Shown here: positions 11,101-22,850 of the stretch, one piece after another
Layout of the letters: each line of letters starts with the position of its first letter
Numbering within the stretch: position 1 is the stretch's first letter
NCBI GenBank assembly: GCA_050084515.1
Contig: CM114275.1
Location: forward strand, 4,526,001 to 4,590,000
DNA from: Blasia pusilla
Lineage: Eukaryota > Marchantiophyta > Marchantiopsida > Blasiales
Direction: 5' to 3'
DNA: 64,000 bases
Notes under the pieces: generated by a model
Seen by the model: the letters and a program-made list of their open reading frames with translations, nothing else
What the model was told of the DNA's origin: nothing
The model's database searches: none
Made by a program: the position numbers and the translations under genes

Positions 11101-11549
11101 CAAAAACTTAATTTCAGGCTCTCCACTACTCCAATTGAAACATGGACCATTCCTAAGTAGAAATCAATCTGAAATTTTCCAAAATTGATCAACTGTATGA
11201 AAGAACTAGTCGAAATTGGCCTGTACAGAGCAAACTGCACAACTTTTCTTCACTAATTTCACTTTCCTACACTGAAATTGCTACTGTAGGAGCTTAGAAT
11301 ATCAAAATCGAGCGATTTTAGATGCGTTGGAAAGCTCTTGACGAGCTCTGCAAGACCATTACTAATGGCTATATCAAACAGGAAAGCCCTAAAAAACGCT
11401 TCCAAAGTTTTATCGGTGTCAAAGCTCCACTTGAAATCTGCACCCACTGAGCTCTAAACGAAATTTCCTTCTCCCAAATTGAAATTGTGCCTTCTCTTGC
11501 CTCTCTTCTCTCCTCAAATACCAAGAATTTCAAATGATGTTCTCCTATC

Positions 11550-11561
11550 GCTCTGATACCA
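11550..11561 (-). promoter_or_regulatory. Primer binding site of Copia element 1
   Basis: TGGTATCAGAGC on the minus strand, matching plant initiator tRNA-Met. It is followed on the plus strand by TGTAGAAAAC, the likely LTR edge at 11563. Confidence 0.92.
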
Positions 11562-11562
11562 T

Positions 11563-11850
11563 GTAGAAAACTGCTAAAGAAGCATAATTGGTGGAAAACG
11601 GCTCTCACACTCACACACCACCATGGAGAATGAAATTTTGCAATGAGAGAATGAGTGGAGGCTGATCCCTTTCTCAATTATATAGGGTTTGAACAAAAAA
11701 TCCTAACCCTAATCTTAACCATACTCTCAAGTTAGACTAATTGTGATTAACTAACCATAGTTAAGATAATCGCGCTTAACTGACTGACCAAGATTAAGAT
11801 TCTATAGTTTGTGTGAGTACCAAATGTTGTAGTTAAGATGTCTCTTGAGC
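11563..11850 (-). repeat. 5' LTR of Copia element 1 (outer edge uncertain)
   Basis: Starts next to the primer site with TGTAGAAAAC. The minus strand contains CTATATAATTG at 11675-11685, a plausible TATA box for the element transcript. No second LTR copy is in the window, so the outer edge near 11850 is a guess. Confidence 0.55.
11675..11685 (-). promoter_or_regulatory. Candidate TATA box in the Copia LTR
   Basis: CTATATAATTG on the minus strand, about 115 bases upstream of the primer site, as expected for a retrotransposon U3/R boundary. Confidence 0.45.
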
Positions 11851-12952
11851 TTGATTGTAACTCAATCTTCAATATATCATACAATGTGTCTTAGTCATAT
11901 TATGTATGTGAAGTGTAATGTAGATCTTTCATGAAGCTATGCTTACCATAGAAAGAACATAACTCATTAACTTGCCATCTTATTCACCTACTGAAAGACG
12001 TAGAAAACCAAGAAAATTAGTGTGGTGTGATTTATGATCATAGCATTGATAAAGATTGAAGATTGCAAAGAGATCACCTATGGATCCTCATCCGCGTCAA
12101 TAACTATGAATAGAATCTTAGTCCGCACAAGTATGCTCACCACTTCACTACTTAACGTCATCGTAGCACAATGCTTGTAGCATATAGTTACTCACTAATC
12201 CCACTGAAACGAGCATCCTAAGCTCTATTGTGATTGAGTACTCCATAATTGTACAGCATAAATCTTTCCTTCCTAGCTCTCTTCTTCCTTAATGATAGTC
12301 CCATGGGCAAAGTGATTCTCTTATCAAGAATCAAAATGAATAACTTTTTCGCGTAACAAATAATTTAGCATGCGCCATTGTAGGTTACTCTCTTAATTAC
12401 TTGGTAGAGATATCTCCTACTAACCCCTAGTTAAACAATATTTCACGTGTACAGGCAACATTCTATAAAGTATCATCATACCCTTTTTAGTGCAAAATCT
12501 CTCTATTTTGCTCCATCATACAATCTACAAGATAACCATATAATTGAGAGCCTCTACACTCATGTTAATTAGTTACACGGTGACTGTGGACATTAAGATG
12601 TCTTGTATCATAAAAACAACTTATCTCAGTGCGAGTACTTTCAATATACTCACCACTTGCATTTGAAACCAAACAACCTTCAAAGGATACAACTTTTGAA
12701 AGAATCTATACAATCATACCAACATTTCACATGCAAATCTAGCTTCTATAGAGTGCAAGTACACTCTTTGAAGCCCAGATATGTCTATATAATTAAAGAA
12801 TTTAATTTACAAATCTTGCTTGATACTGGTGCTCATATCTTAGAGTCTCAAGACACAAATATCATGACAAAACATTAGACTACCTCACTTCCACTACAAA
12901 CACTCTAAGTGCTCTTATCAAATTTTGTATCTCGCTCTCTCAACCACGTATG

Positions 12953-12997
<45 letters not shown>

Positions 12998-15104
12998 CTA
13001 CTTTGGTCAAATTGACTATCTTGGTCAGTGATCCAATCTTCTACTACTTTTCATTTCTCAATATAATTTTCGGTATAATTGTAGATATTTTGCAATATAA
13101 GGTTGCTTAGTGCCAATCCCAAATAACAATAGGAAACTTGCACAAAAACAAACTATTGACCAAACTTCATGCTAGAACCCAACTCTTCTTGTGCAACATC
13201 ACATTGTCTCACTGCCACTAGTAGCAATTTACGCAATCATTGTAACCAGAATAGAAAATCATTAATATAGCCTACTACTTATGGAAATTATCTCTACTGC
13301 TAAGTCAGCAATTTAACACCAAATCTACACTCAGTGGAATGTACAACATCTTTATATAGTTCAGATGTATAATTTGCATCCCATCTTTGATACAAGGCCT
13401 TCCACTCATATCAACCAATGAAACTCTCAGGCCTACCGAGCATCATTACAAGCCAAGCTGCCTCACTACCTATACATGTGTTTGACTTTTTATATGCATC
13501 CCTCACCCAACTTTACTCTAATCTATGTTTCTGATTGTTGTGGAAGATCCAATCAATCATTGGCAATGCCCAAACACAGCAAGGAACCAACACAAAAGAC
13601 TAATAACCATCATAACTTCATAAACAAGGACAATATTCAAGACTGGGATCTATTCTATCCGAGACAAGAATTGTTTGCAAAGGTGTAGGTTAGAGGCTCT
13701 CTCCATAGTCACAAAAAGACATAAGTCACCATCTCAACCAATGATTTATCATTGGCCTCTTGCATATCAATTTCTATCTAGATAAAAATCCATATGTAGT
13801 TTATTTATAGCCAGGATGTAATGTTTTGGGTACTATGGCTCTATACTCTACTCTACCCCTTGTAGTAGAATGTGCATTATAAAATCAAAAGAGTCTCCAC
13901 TACATGCACCCCGCAATGGTTTTCGAACACCTTGCATTATACCAATGCATGGAAAATTCTATGTTTGTGATTTATGTACCACTAACCAACCACGTTGTTA
14001 AATGTGCACATGAAAATCAGAGTTTATTAGATACATACTAGCATTTGATCCACAACACCTTCAGCTTCTATCCATTGTTGATTCCCACATTCAAATTTTA
14101 GAAAAGTTCAACATCTTTCACATAGGATTCTCTTATCCAACATCTCTACAATACTCCCCTCTTATAGCATGGAATATAAGTGCACCGATTGAAGTCACTA
14201 TCCAATCCATGCAAGACAATGTTAGTAATGTCCTTTTTAGAATTAAAAATATTTGTTAGAACTACCAAACCCCTTTGCTGGCTTAGTGGTGCTTTCAAGC
14301 ACCTTAGTGTCATCCATTTTGAAAATCTCCCAAGAAAAAGGCTAGTGACACATAGCATTTTTTTCAACCCATAACAACTAGAACTAAATATCTTACAAGA
14401 TATAAAATATTCTTCTCTCCGTTTAGCGGCGGAATTCCTCTAATATCTTCAACAATGGTAGCATCTTTTAGGAGAGGCATTTTGTAGGGATACTTTCCTT
14501 ATTGGCTCTAATGACTTCGGGAAACTGATTGGATAAGAGGTTAATAATTGAAACAAGTTTACTTCCCTTTCTTTTCCCCTTTTGCGTGGATACTGGGTAG
14601 GCTCAATGGCATTTTGAGTATATGAGACATAAGTCCATAAAGATTTCGAGCCTATTCCTACTATACAAGACCTATGCGCTTGTAATGTATCAACTATGTT
14701 AGTCCATCTCACTATCTCCTTCCTCTTGTTCCTTTATACTCAATAGAGATCTTGATAGGTTAAGACACGATAGATCGAACCGAGGTCCAAACTTGCCAGA
14801 GGAAGACCAGTAACGCCAATTTTCTAGACATTCATTTAGTCCCCAAGTTCTAGGTACACTAGGCTGGCATTGGCGACACCTTAAGGATATTAAGCCCATG
14901 GTCCAAAGATGGGGCATGCCTTACTTTTTCATTATACTCACATCCGATAAGATATCCTCTATAAGATGGCCAAAATTTGACATAATAGAGTTGATCCCAC
15001 GCGAATTCAACCCAAAGTTTACTTGGTGTGATGGCATTGCCTAATGAACTCACCTATTCAACAGTAGGCTTCATGCATTCCTATCTAAATTTTTCTTTTC
15101 ATGT
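11851..15104. other. AT-rich region without recognisable gene
   Basis: Only short open frames occur, with no domain I recognise. It holds a TA microsatellite. The minus-strand frames at 14449-15053 (up to 87 codons) have unbiased composition and no motif. Probably old, unrecognisable transposon sequence. Confidence 0.5.
12949..12995. repeat. TATG/TA microsatellite
   Basis: Three TATATG units followed by about 17 TA dinucleotides. Confidence 0.97.
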
Positions 15105-15740
15105 TGTCATGTCTTTTAGGATGGATTGATGAGTTTATAGTAGAGCGCCTTCAAGGATATTGGAGGACAGCCTCAAGTGATCCGGAATGACATGTTGAGA
15201 CCTCGGGTAACCTAAGAAAGTAGGTTTTCCTTTCGTTTTGCATCATTTGGAGCTATGTAGAGAAATTTATTAATTTGGGTAAGTAACCATTAATAGTATA
15301 GTTGACTTTCCACTTTTGGAAGTGGAAATTGACCCCCCACATTAGGTCAAGAGCCAAGGAGGTGATCTGCAAGCATAAGTTACCATGGAAAAATTTTTGG
15401 AGAAGCTAGGAAGGGGGATATACCCAAGGAGAGAAACCTTTGGAGCTCATTATCTCTTCATGGAACCTCTTGACATGAGGCAACTGTCATATCTCAATTA
15501 GCCGCGTCGACGCCAGAGAGGGTCAGCGGGCTATTTGGGTGTAATTTTTTCGGATGTTGGATGAGGTTGCTTGTGTATGTAGGAACTAGGGTGCTAGCAT
15601 CCGGATTCCCTAATATCACAGGATAGATGTGGTTAGATATACCGATATAGACTCACGAGTGGATTTTTAGGCCATGTGAGCTATTTTTGCTTTGATTTTA
15701 TATAAGGAAGATGTGAGGGATCAAGGGAAAGTTTGTTTTA
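15105..15740 (+). repeat. 5' LTR-like block of copy A
   Basis: Shares with copy B the start TGTCAYGTCTTTTAGGA, the phrase GAGGACAG, the block CCAAGGAGGTGA and the phrase GAACCTCTTG. The 3' boundary is uncertain. I extend it through the segment GTGTATGTAGGAACTAGGGT, which is repeated at 19487. Confidence 0.6.
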
Positions 15741-17533
15741 TGCAAGTAGGTGAGCAAGTTGCCTTGGTGGAAAGCCCCTGGAGACATTGGTTGGCATTTG
15801 GGTTGTCAGTTTGGTTTGGGAGACTATGCACAACGCTTGTTTTCCTCATGTTTTTCTAGTGTGGGATGATGTGGGACAGTAGCAGAGTGTAGCGCAGCAT
15901 GTGGTGGCGGGTGTTTGCGAGTGAGTGTCGTCAGGTGTATTGCGAGTGTTAGGAAAGAGAGAAGATTAGGTCTAGGTCAAAGGTTAAGTTGTGGCCTAGC
16001 TCATTAGAGTAGGCGTACAAGTACGTAGCCATGTAGGAGGTGTGAATTTGTGTACAAGCACATTAGGTTGTGGATGTTGGGGATAGATAGGTCGGGGTAG
16101 TTTGGACAGAGCCCGCATAGACAGGCAATAAAGGCAGGGTTCATTGTTGTAGAGGGCGGTGTGCCACTTGGGAGGAGGTTGGAAGTTCAGAGTTGGAGTC
16201 CAACCGACGGTAGAGTACCGTAGGAATCCGTGCATTTGGGTAGGTTTGGGGCCGCTCTTTCTGAAACTACATACCACGAGTGTGTAGGGAGCCAAACCCA
16301 GCGCTCCACGGGTTTAGCCAAGCTCGGCCGCATAGGGCCGCGTGCCTAGAGCGGAGTTAGAGCAAGACAAGAGGGAGTCACGTAAAGGGAGAGGTAATCG
16401 TATATAGCGGCTGCCTTATGCCAAATTCGCTTGTTTGAGGTGAGACGAGAGGCACCAATCCGCATAGGGATGCACGCAAGGAGGAGGGCATTATCGAAGC
16501 TAAGGAGGATGGGGGTAGGTTTGCATAGGGTCGTGTGCCAATTGGCCATGGTTGTGCATGGTGAGAATTTTCAAGCTTAGATTGGATGGAGTTGGGAGCC
16601 AAGTTCTCGAGAGGAAGGAGCTAGGATCTGGAGAGGAAGGAGCCGGTACGGCTCCATAGGAAAGCAAAGACGGGCATGGGGAAACAAACTTGGAGGCACC
16701 ACTCCCAAGGAAGGAAGGAGGAGGTTTTCAGGAAGGAGCTGCAAGTAAAGTGGGTCCAAGAAGTGCGAGGCTTTTTAGGGCGGCTTGTCCAAGTAGTGAG
16801 CACTTCATAGGGGTGAATGGTAGTTGGGGTCATGGTTGGCCATGCAATATGGTGAGGAAACTGAACATGGTGAGTAGGGTTAATGTGGTAGGCGGACGTG
16901 GTTAGGATTAGACTCGTCAAGAGTTGGGGCCCAGGAATACATGGTCAGCCATGGTTTGTGATTTGCAAGAGGAGATATTGGACATTTGGATTCGTTGACT
17001 GAGTGCTGACTTGCTAGTATCGTGCAAGAGTTTGTGGGGGAATGTTAGTGATGGAGACACATGCACTCATTCTGAGGAATAGTCTCCATTCATTGACAAG
17101 AGGGTCGACGTGTTGGTCGAGGAGATTGTGGTGCCGCGGAGGTACACCACATGGAGTAGTCAATTTTTACCCGGTAGTAGAGTGATGGCGGGCACACACG
17201 TATCTCATGTCATTGGATATCGGATAGAGCGTAGGCTAGATGGGTGTATTGATGGTGGCAAGTGTAGTCTCCTTGCATGTGTAGCATGTTTGCGGTCTCT
17301 TGAGTAGGGGTGGAGTGTATTACACGAGAGAGTGTTAGTAGCTTAGGTGATCAGCTAGTTCGGAAAGCTCAAAGTGAGCTCGAGTGTTGAGTGTGTGTGA
17401 GGTCGGGTATGTCATCACGGGATTATCATTAGCGTAGGTGACCTAGGAAGGAGTTGCTAAGTCTAGGTGCTTGAGCAGGTGAGGCACGTTTGTCATCACG
17501 GAAATTTTCCAAGGTTCGGGAGAACCAGGTAGT
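15741..17533 (+). other. Untranslated leader of copy A
   Basis: G/T-rich sequence between the LTR-like block and gag. No domain is seen on either strand; short ORFs are compositional. A primer binding site could not be assigned. Confidence 0.4.
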
Positions 17534-18660
17534 TTGAGCAGTGGTAGTGGAGTGAGATATCGAGGGATTTCGAGTGAAGAACCACCCTCACTCCCATTGG
17601 TGGCTGGATCTTCATCACTACATAGTGGGTTTGGTGACGAGACTGCAGACAAAGACAGTTTCATGTGGAGGGAGATGGATGACATGGGCCATCGGGGCAT
17701 GCATCGTTTCTCGCGTGCGGTAGGCACCATAGATCTTGACAATTTCATCTTGGAGTTTGACACATGGTGCACCCTAAGCTTCCAAGAGATACAAGCCCCT
17801 ACACGGTTCAACCCTTTCATGGCGTGGAAGGGTTTGCTCCAACACTTAGAGGGTCCTCCAATGGATGACTACATGGAGTTCTGGTCTTTATACTTGGTAG
17901 GGATTGATGCTTGGAGGATCGATTGGGCTCTAGGATATGTATTCACTAGTGGCTGTGAGGTGTATTATGAGATAGTGAGGGGGGAGAGATCTACACCATT
18001 AGCTATGAGACTAGATGGAGATGATGGCATTGAGAGCAAAGACCTCTTGTGCTAGAGCAACACCTAGTTTCAATCCTATAGTGGAGTTCTTTCAATAATT
18101 GGGGAGGAGCTATTAGGGCGTGCGGACCTACTAGTTGAAGAGTCTACAAGATTTTCAGTGAGGATCGAGTGAGAGTTTGAGAGAGATATTTACGGGCATA
18201 TGGAAACTGATCATTGCCATATATGGGGTAACTAAGGCACAGTCATTACAGTACTAGTATGGGGTTCTAGACGAGAAGCTACGAAAGAGAGTCCGAGATG
18301 CGATGTTGCTTCACACAACAAAGCCCATATTGAAGGTGGTTTGTCTGAGCAGATTGAGCTCAACATGAGTGATCATGAGGAGCAGGTGGCAACCATGGGA
18401 ATCAATAGGTGCACAAGTAGGAGTAGCCCCAAAGGTGCCCCAACATGCACCATTACCACAGGAGTGGGTTGGCAGGCCCATAAAGCAGGGCGGGTACCGT
18501 GAGCCCATGAGGCAACAACCCGTATCAACATATGTGGCCCATTGAGGACCAAAGATGGCTTATTGGATGTGTGGTGGGCCCTAGAGGTAGAGGGACTACT
18601 TATTGCATGGTAGAGGATCAAGGGCGCCTCCAATTCCTTAGGAACCACTTAGGATAGCCC
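17534..18660 (+). pseudogene. Gag of copy A (methyltransferase-Gypsy family)
   Basis: The open stretch 17534-18055 (173 codons) contains VGTIDLDNFILEF, TRFNPFMAWKGLLQHLEG and PMDDYMEF. These match the copy B gag (VGTIELHDFIAEL, REFNPFTTWNGMFQHLEG, SMDDYHEF). Further on, in broken frames, SEQIELNM and YWMCGGP align with the copy B SPTLRDVF...IERNM and YWSCGEAYHQRDC. The zinc knuckle is decayed. Confidence 0.82.
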
Positions 18661-19240
18661 CACTATAGTTATAGTATAACTATTATCACCGATATGATCA
18701 CACTAGGTATAGTTTTTTTAATATTCATTGGGAGCTACGTCTAGAGGTAGGCCAATGGCCTGGGGGTGAGAGAGTTGGTGGATATCAAGAATTGAGGATC
18801 GTGGTGGTAGGATTCCACCATCACTCAAAGGAGGTACGGAGATCTCTTTACCATAGTGGGTATGTGAATTGAGTTGTAGAGGAGTGCAGACGAGCTCGTG
18901 AGGCAAGCAGGGAGCCGTGCCTACATCTTGAAACAGACAAAGTCAGGTAACAGTAATGCTCTTCGAGTGGAGAATTGATAACTTTGGATACCACAGTGGT
19001 TGTGTCATCTACATGTATACAACTGAGTATACATATACATATATTTGTGAGTGGATTGACCCGTGTGTTGGAAAGATCAATGTTGTGTGGTGTGTAGATG
19101 TGACCAGTGATGTATATTGCGTAGCGATGTGTATATGCAAGACAATTGTCACATCTTAGTTAGCGGACAGGCAGAGTTCTACTACATCAACGGCATGGAG
19201 GTTCAGTAGGTTGTCTGGGTATAACTTCATCCTCAGATGT
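18661..19240 (+). other. Post-gag remnant of copy A
   Basis: No domain can be read. The 18956-19159 frame is low complexity (Tyr/Thr-rich). A large internal deletion is likely here, because the protease and pol seen in copies B and C are missing. Confidence 0.4.
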
Positions 19241-19640
19241 CAAATGAGGTTGGCGAAAGGCCCATTGCATATGCATTGGGAACATTATCCTTGACCATTT
19301 CCCTATTGGTCTTTGTCCGCCAAGTGACCTGTTAACTTGCCCGATATATAATATGTGCACGTAGGTTACCATTTGGAGGCTATTTTTGGGCTAAGAGCCT
19401 TTTGGTTCTTCCCAAGGCTATAAAAGAGGGAGAGATTACTTTCTAAAGACATCTCTCACAGGTTGGGCCTAAGGAGCACCTCTCTTGCTTGTGTATGTAA
19501 GAACTAGGGTGCTAGCGTCTAGATTCCCTCATATATATAGTGGAGGGTGGATGTGGCTCGATATGCCAATGTAGATTCAAGAGTGGATTTTCAAATTATG
19601 TGAGCCATTTTTACTTTGGGTGCAAGTTGAAGATATTCCG
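19241..19640 (+). repeat. 3' LTR-like block of copy A
   Basis: Contains TATAAAAG (19419-19426) and a 130-bp segment repeating 15571-15705 (GTGCTAGC, then GTGGATTTT, then TGTGAGCCATTTTTRCTTTG-like). Divergence is high, so boundaries are approximate. Confidence 0.5.
19419..19426 (+). promoter_or_regulatory. Candidate TATA box in the LTR of copy A
   Basis: TATAAAAG followed by a purine-rich stretch, inside the LTR-like block. Fits a retrotransposon promoter on the plus strand. Confidence 0.45.
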
Positions 19641-19679
19641 CATATAACCTCTAAAATTTACCTGTTGTCTATGATGCTA

Positions 19680-21290
19680 GCTTATCATACCCTAACACTC
19701 CAATACTATCTGACGGCCGTTCTTTGCTCGCAGTCGATGTTCTAGCAAAAAAATTCATAAACGTAAGGAAGGTGTATGTTTATATTATTAGGAAAGCACA
19801 TCAACATCGATATCGTAGACTTGGATTTCCATAAGATAAAAATCTTCAACATAAGATTGACATTTTTCAAACCCTTTGTCGAGCATAGTAACGTAATTCC
19901 ATATTATCCTCTTATGCTCCTAATTTGGGTTGAGCATGTGAATCTCCAACGCGTTACAAACATTGATTGGTGTTTCTACTTAACAAATTATGCACTAAAG
20001 TCATAACCTAAATGATCTTTTAGATATTGACACAGAGATTGTTTATTATCTAGGAGTTGATAGCTAAGGTGAAGTCAAAGGTAAGCTTATATTTGGCGTT
20101 GTGCCCAAACATTTTGTTTCAGCTACGAAAGCTTCACTTGTATCCTTGAAAATACCCATCATATTTAGATCACAATCATTCAAATAAATAGACTCTAATT
20201 CACCATCTAGTTTAACAACGTTATAAAAAAATTCCTCAACTCCTTGCATTCACCTTGTTATAATTTATTGTAGTAGAGCAGAACATTTAGAATCTGCTTC
20301 CTTTATTCACTATTAGCTAAAGTGTGTAACTATCAAATTCTCCAAGGGTGACCTTTTTCCTACATCAATTGGAACTGCTTTTTTAGGAAATATTTTCCGT
20401 ACCACAACTAGACTTGTACATTTTACAGACTTCCACCCCTCCACTGATGGAATGAATTTTTCTACAATCTGCTCCTTCATCATATTCCATTCAAATTAGA
20501 AAGCAATCTCATTTCAAAAAATTCACCCCAATATATGGACTTACCTCCATAAGTGCCTCTTGCGTGGCATTATCACTACCATGGATTCAATAGATTCAAT
20601 TATAAACAAACATTCATATTGTTGAGAATCTATCATCCAGGAGTATAACACAAACAATTGAGAATGTGAGATACTTAGTAAAGTTGTTGACATTATACGA
20701 CCTTTCTTATCAAATAACCGACTAAATATCATTAACCAAACTACCTACTCAACTATTTCCACTAGTGCTCTACTTACACAAAACACTTCTCAACTTGATA
20801 TTAGTGTGCTCAATAAGAAGCAATGACTCTACATCACGAGATAAAAGACAAATTTTCTAGATCAATCCTTCTGCAAGGCTCTCCAAAATTTAGTAAGATT
20901 AACTTCATTAACTTTATGTATGAATGTTGAAAATCCCAAAACTTACATGTATTGCTTGCAATAACCACCAGCATTGCAGTTGTTTGCTTACATACTCAAA
21001 CTACCACAGTCCACTGAGTATTCTACATTTCGATTTGAGATGAAGTTTCCTATATGCACGCAACATCAAATACAAGCATTAAGTTGAGAGATTCTAATAT
21101 AGTTATCATCGATAAGTGCTCCATGCTAACATCTCCTTTACTCCAAATAATAGCAATGAGGCTAAATGAGACCTCAATTTCTTGTGCACATAATCCCTTT
21201 GGAGGTAGATTAGTAGTTATGGTTGGGGATATGTCCCGACTCCCAACTAAGTGTAATTTGCAAACATAGAAATAATAGTATGCGTTCAAA
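19680..21290 (+). pseudogene. Helitron-type PIF1 helicase relic
   Basis: At 21054-21269 the frame reads NIVIIDKCSMLTSPLLQ and GGRLVVMVGDMSRLP, close to the Walker B and motif III region of PIF1 helicases in Helitrons (DE-CSM and GGD-rQLPP patterns). The Walker B Glu reads Lys. Just upstream a broken frame gives a weak AITTSIAVVCL...TVH match to the segment before it. At 19876-20006 NVIPYYPLMLLIW and HVNLQRVTN resemble the Helitron helicase-like N region (VVPYNPxLL...HINxQ). The intervening 1 kb is too decayed to read. In Helitrons this protein drives rolling-circle transposition. Confidence 0.6.
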
Positions 21291-22275
21291 CTACCATTTT
21301 CTCTCTTCATCATGTACGTATATGCATGCATATGGTAGAGAAGCATGAACTATTCACACTTGTTGGTCACTGCAATGACACTAAGTACTTGCAATGTTTA
21401 AATGCCATTGGTATCACGTCTACTCTACCATCTTCTGGCCTTATTCATCATGGCTAGTTCCTTGTTCGAGCGCCACTCGATCCGGTAGGGAGGCAAAGTA
21501 TCCCCCTCTATAAGTACTTCTGGGTTTCTTTGGGGAAATCTTATTTTCTTTACTATCCCCCTAAGGCCCTTGATTTTGGCCCTCAACCCAAACGTGGTTT
21601 GTGACCGACGAGCTAGTGTTTGACTAGTTAGCCAAAGTATCCATCAAGATACTTTGGCGGAGGCTTCCTACTGATTATGCAACTCTTGGCTCCCCAAACA
21701 CATCTTGGAGCTTGGACCCATGTTTCATATGTCTCATGGATAGCGCTTATTTTGACTCTCCATTTGGCGTCTTATGGTTTTCTTGCAGCCCTTCTCATTT
21801 ATGACTAGTCTTATGGCATCTTGCCCATCTTGACTACTCACATGTTCCTTACTTCTTGCCCTTGACTTTGCGCTTGACTCCAAGACCTTGAATCCTACTT
21901 GCCTTGCCTTTGTCTATGCAAATAGCTATGCCTCCTTCTTGTCTAAGGCTAGTCACAAGACACATGTGCGTCTAGCTTAGTGTTCAATGTCAAGCACATG
22001 TTCCCTTGTTTTCAACTTTCTGTGTGCTTTTGGGTTCAAAATCTTCCAATTGTGTGTTCGTTATCAAGTGTAACCTACTTTTCCTAGCTTTAGGGATACT
22101 TTGATGTTTTAGGACATAAAATACTCGGTATTCAACCTTCCTTTCTTGTGTGCACAAGGGATACTCGCTTCTCACTAAAGTAAACAACATGTTACACCTC
22201 ATTGCACCCTCAACCAGCCTGGTCCCCCTCTTGACTCTTCAAGGCACTCCTCATCTCTATTATCACCGAGTAGGA
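21291..22275. other. Non-coding; possible divergent LTR of the first Gypsy family at about 21430-22180
   Basis: The phrase TAAGTACTTCTGGGTTTC followed by CCCCTAAGGCCCTTGATTTT and TGGCCCTCAACCC runs parallel to the LTR 1 order (ACTAGTACTTCTGGGG ... GTGGCCCTCAACCC). The rest is not alignable by eye. No gene is seen. Confidence 0.35.
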
Positions 22276-22850
22276 TGTCACGTCTTTTAGGATATATCGG
22301 TGAGATCTAGCAAAGCGCCTTTGCGAGTAGAGGAGGACAGACTCAAGAGGTTGAGGATGACCTAATGAGGCCCTGAGAAACCTGAGAGAGCAGATTTTCC
22401 CTTCGTTTCGGCTCATTTGGAGCCATATTGAGGAACTTACTATTTGAAGTAAGTACCATTTTGAGTATATGGCCAACTTTCTATTTTGGGAAGTGGCCCT
22501 TGACCTCCTACATCAAGTCAAGAGCCAAGGAGGTGACCTGGGAGTGTAGGTTACCTTGGAGAGAGCTTGGGAGAGGGGAGGGATATACGTCAAGGAGAGA
22601 GAGAGCTGGAGAGCTCATTCTCTCTTTGTTGAACCTCTTGGCATGAGGTGGCAGAGCTATGGTCTTGCTTGCCTTGTGTGTGTAATCCAAGCCTCTCATT
22701 AGGAGAGTGGATTTGGTTTGACATTGAGAGAGACGTGTGAGAGTGCACACATTTGAGAGCTATGGTGTTGAGAGAGATTAGATCTACTTGATTTACAAAG
22801 AGATAATGAGATGAGTGAGAGAGCTTCATGGGGGAGCTCGCTAGTCACTC
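22276..22850 (+). repeat. 5' LTR-like block of copy B
   Basis: Matches the copy C LTR (56933-57416 inverted) over about 480 bp, for example AATCCAAGCCTCTCATTAGG, GTGGTTTGG-like sequence and TGAGAGCTATGGTGTTGAG. The two diverge after GATCTACTTGATTT (22800). The true 3' end of this LTR is not established. Confidence 0.7.

Larger units (their letters stand above)
7276..11561 (-). mobile_element. Ty1/Copia retrotransposon 1, internal region
   Basis: On the minus strand the order is primer site (11550), gag, zinc knuckle, pre-integrase/protease region, integrase, reverse transcriptase, RNase H. Integrase before polymerase is the Ty1/Copia order. The RNase H is interrupted right after STEAEYRG by the hAT-like element and then by the Gypsy element. 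The 3' end and 3' LTR are not in the window. All frames are broken. Confidence 0.93.
15105..19640 (+). mobile_element. Methyltransferase-Gypsy family, copy A (gag only)
   Basis: Starts with TGTCATGTCTTTTAGGA, the same LTR start as copy B (22276) and, inverted, copy C (57416). The first about 375 bp matches copy B closely. A gag relic follows at 17534-18660. A 130-bp segment near the start (15571-15705) recurs at 19487-19620, consistent with two decayed LTRs. No protease, methyltransferase, polymerase or integrase was found between gag and the second LTR-like block, so the copy is internally deleted. Confidence 0.7.

Noticed and set aside
17443-17820. 125-codon minus-strand ORF
   Set aside because: Antisense to the copy A gag; no motif of its own.
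21050-21346. 98-codon minus-strand ORF
   Set aside because: Antisense to the Helitron helicase segment, which has recognisable motifs on the plus strand.
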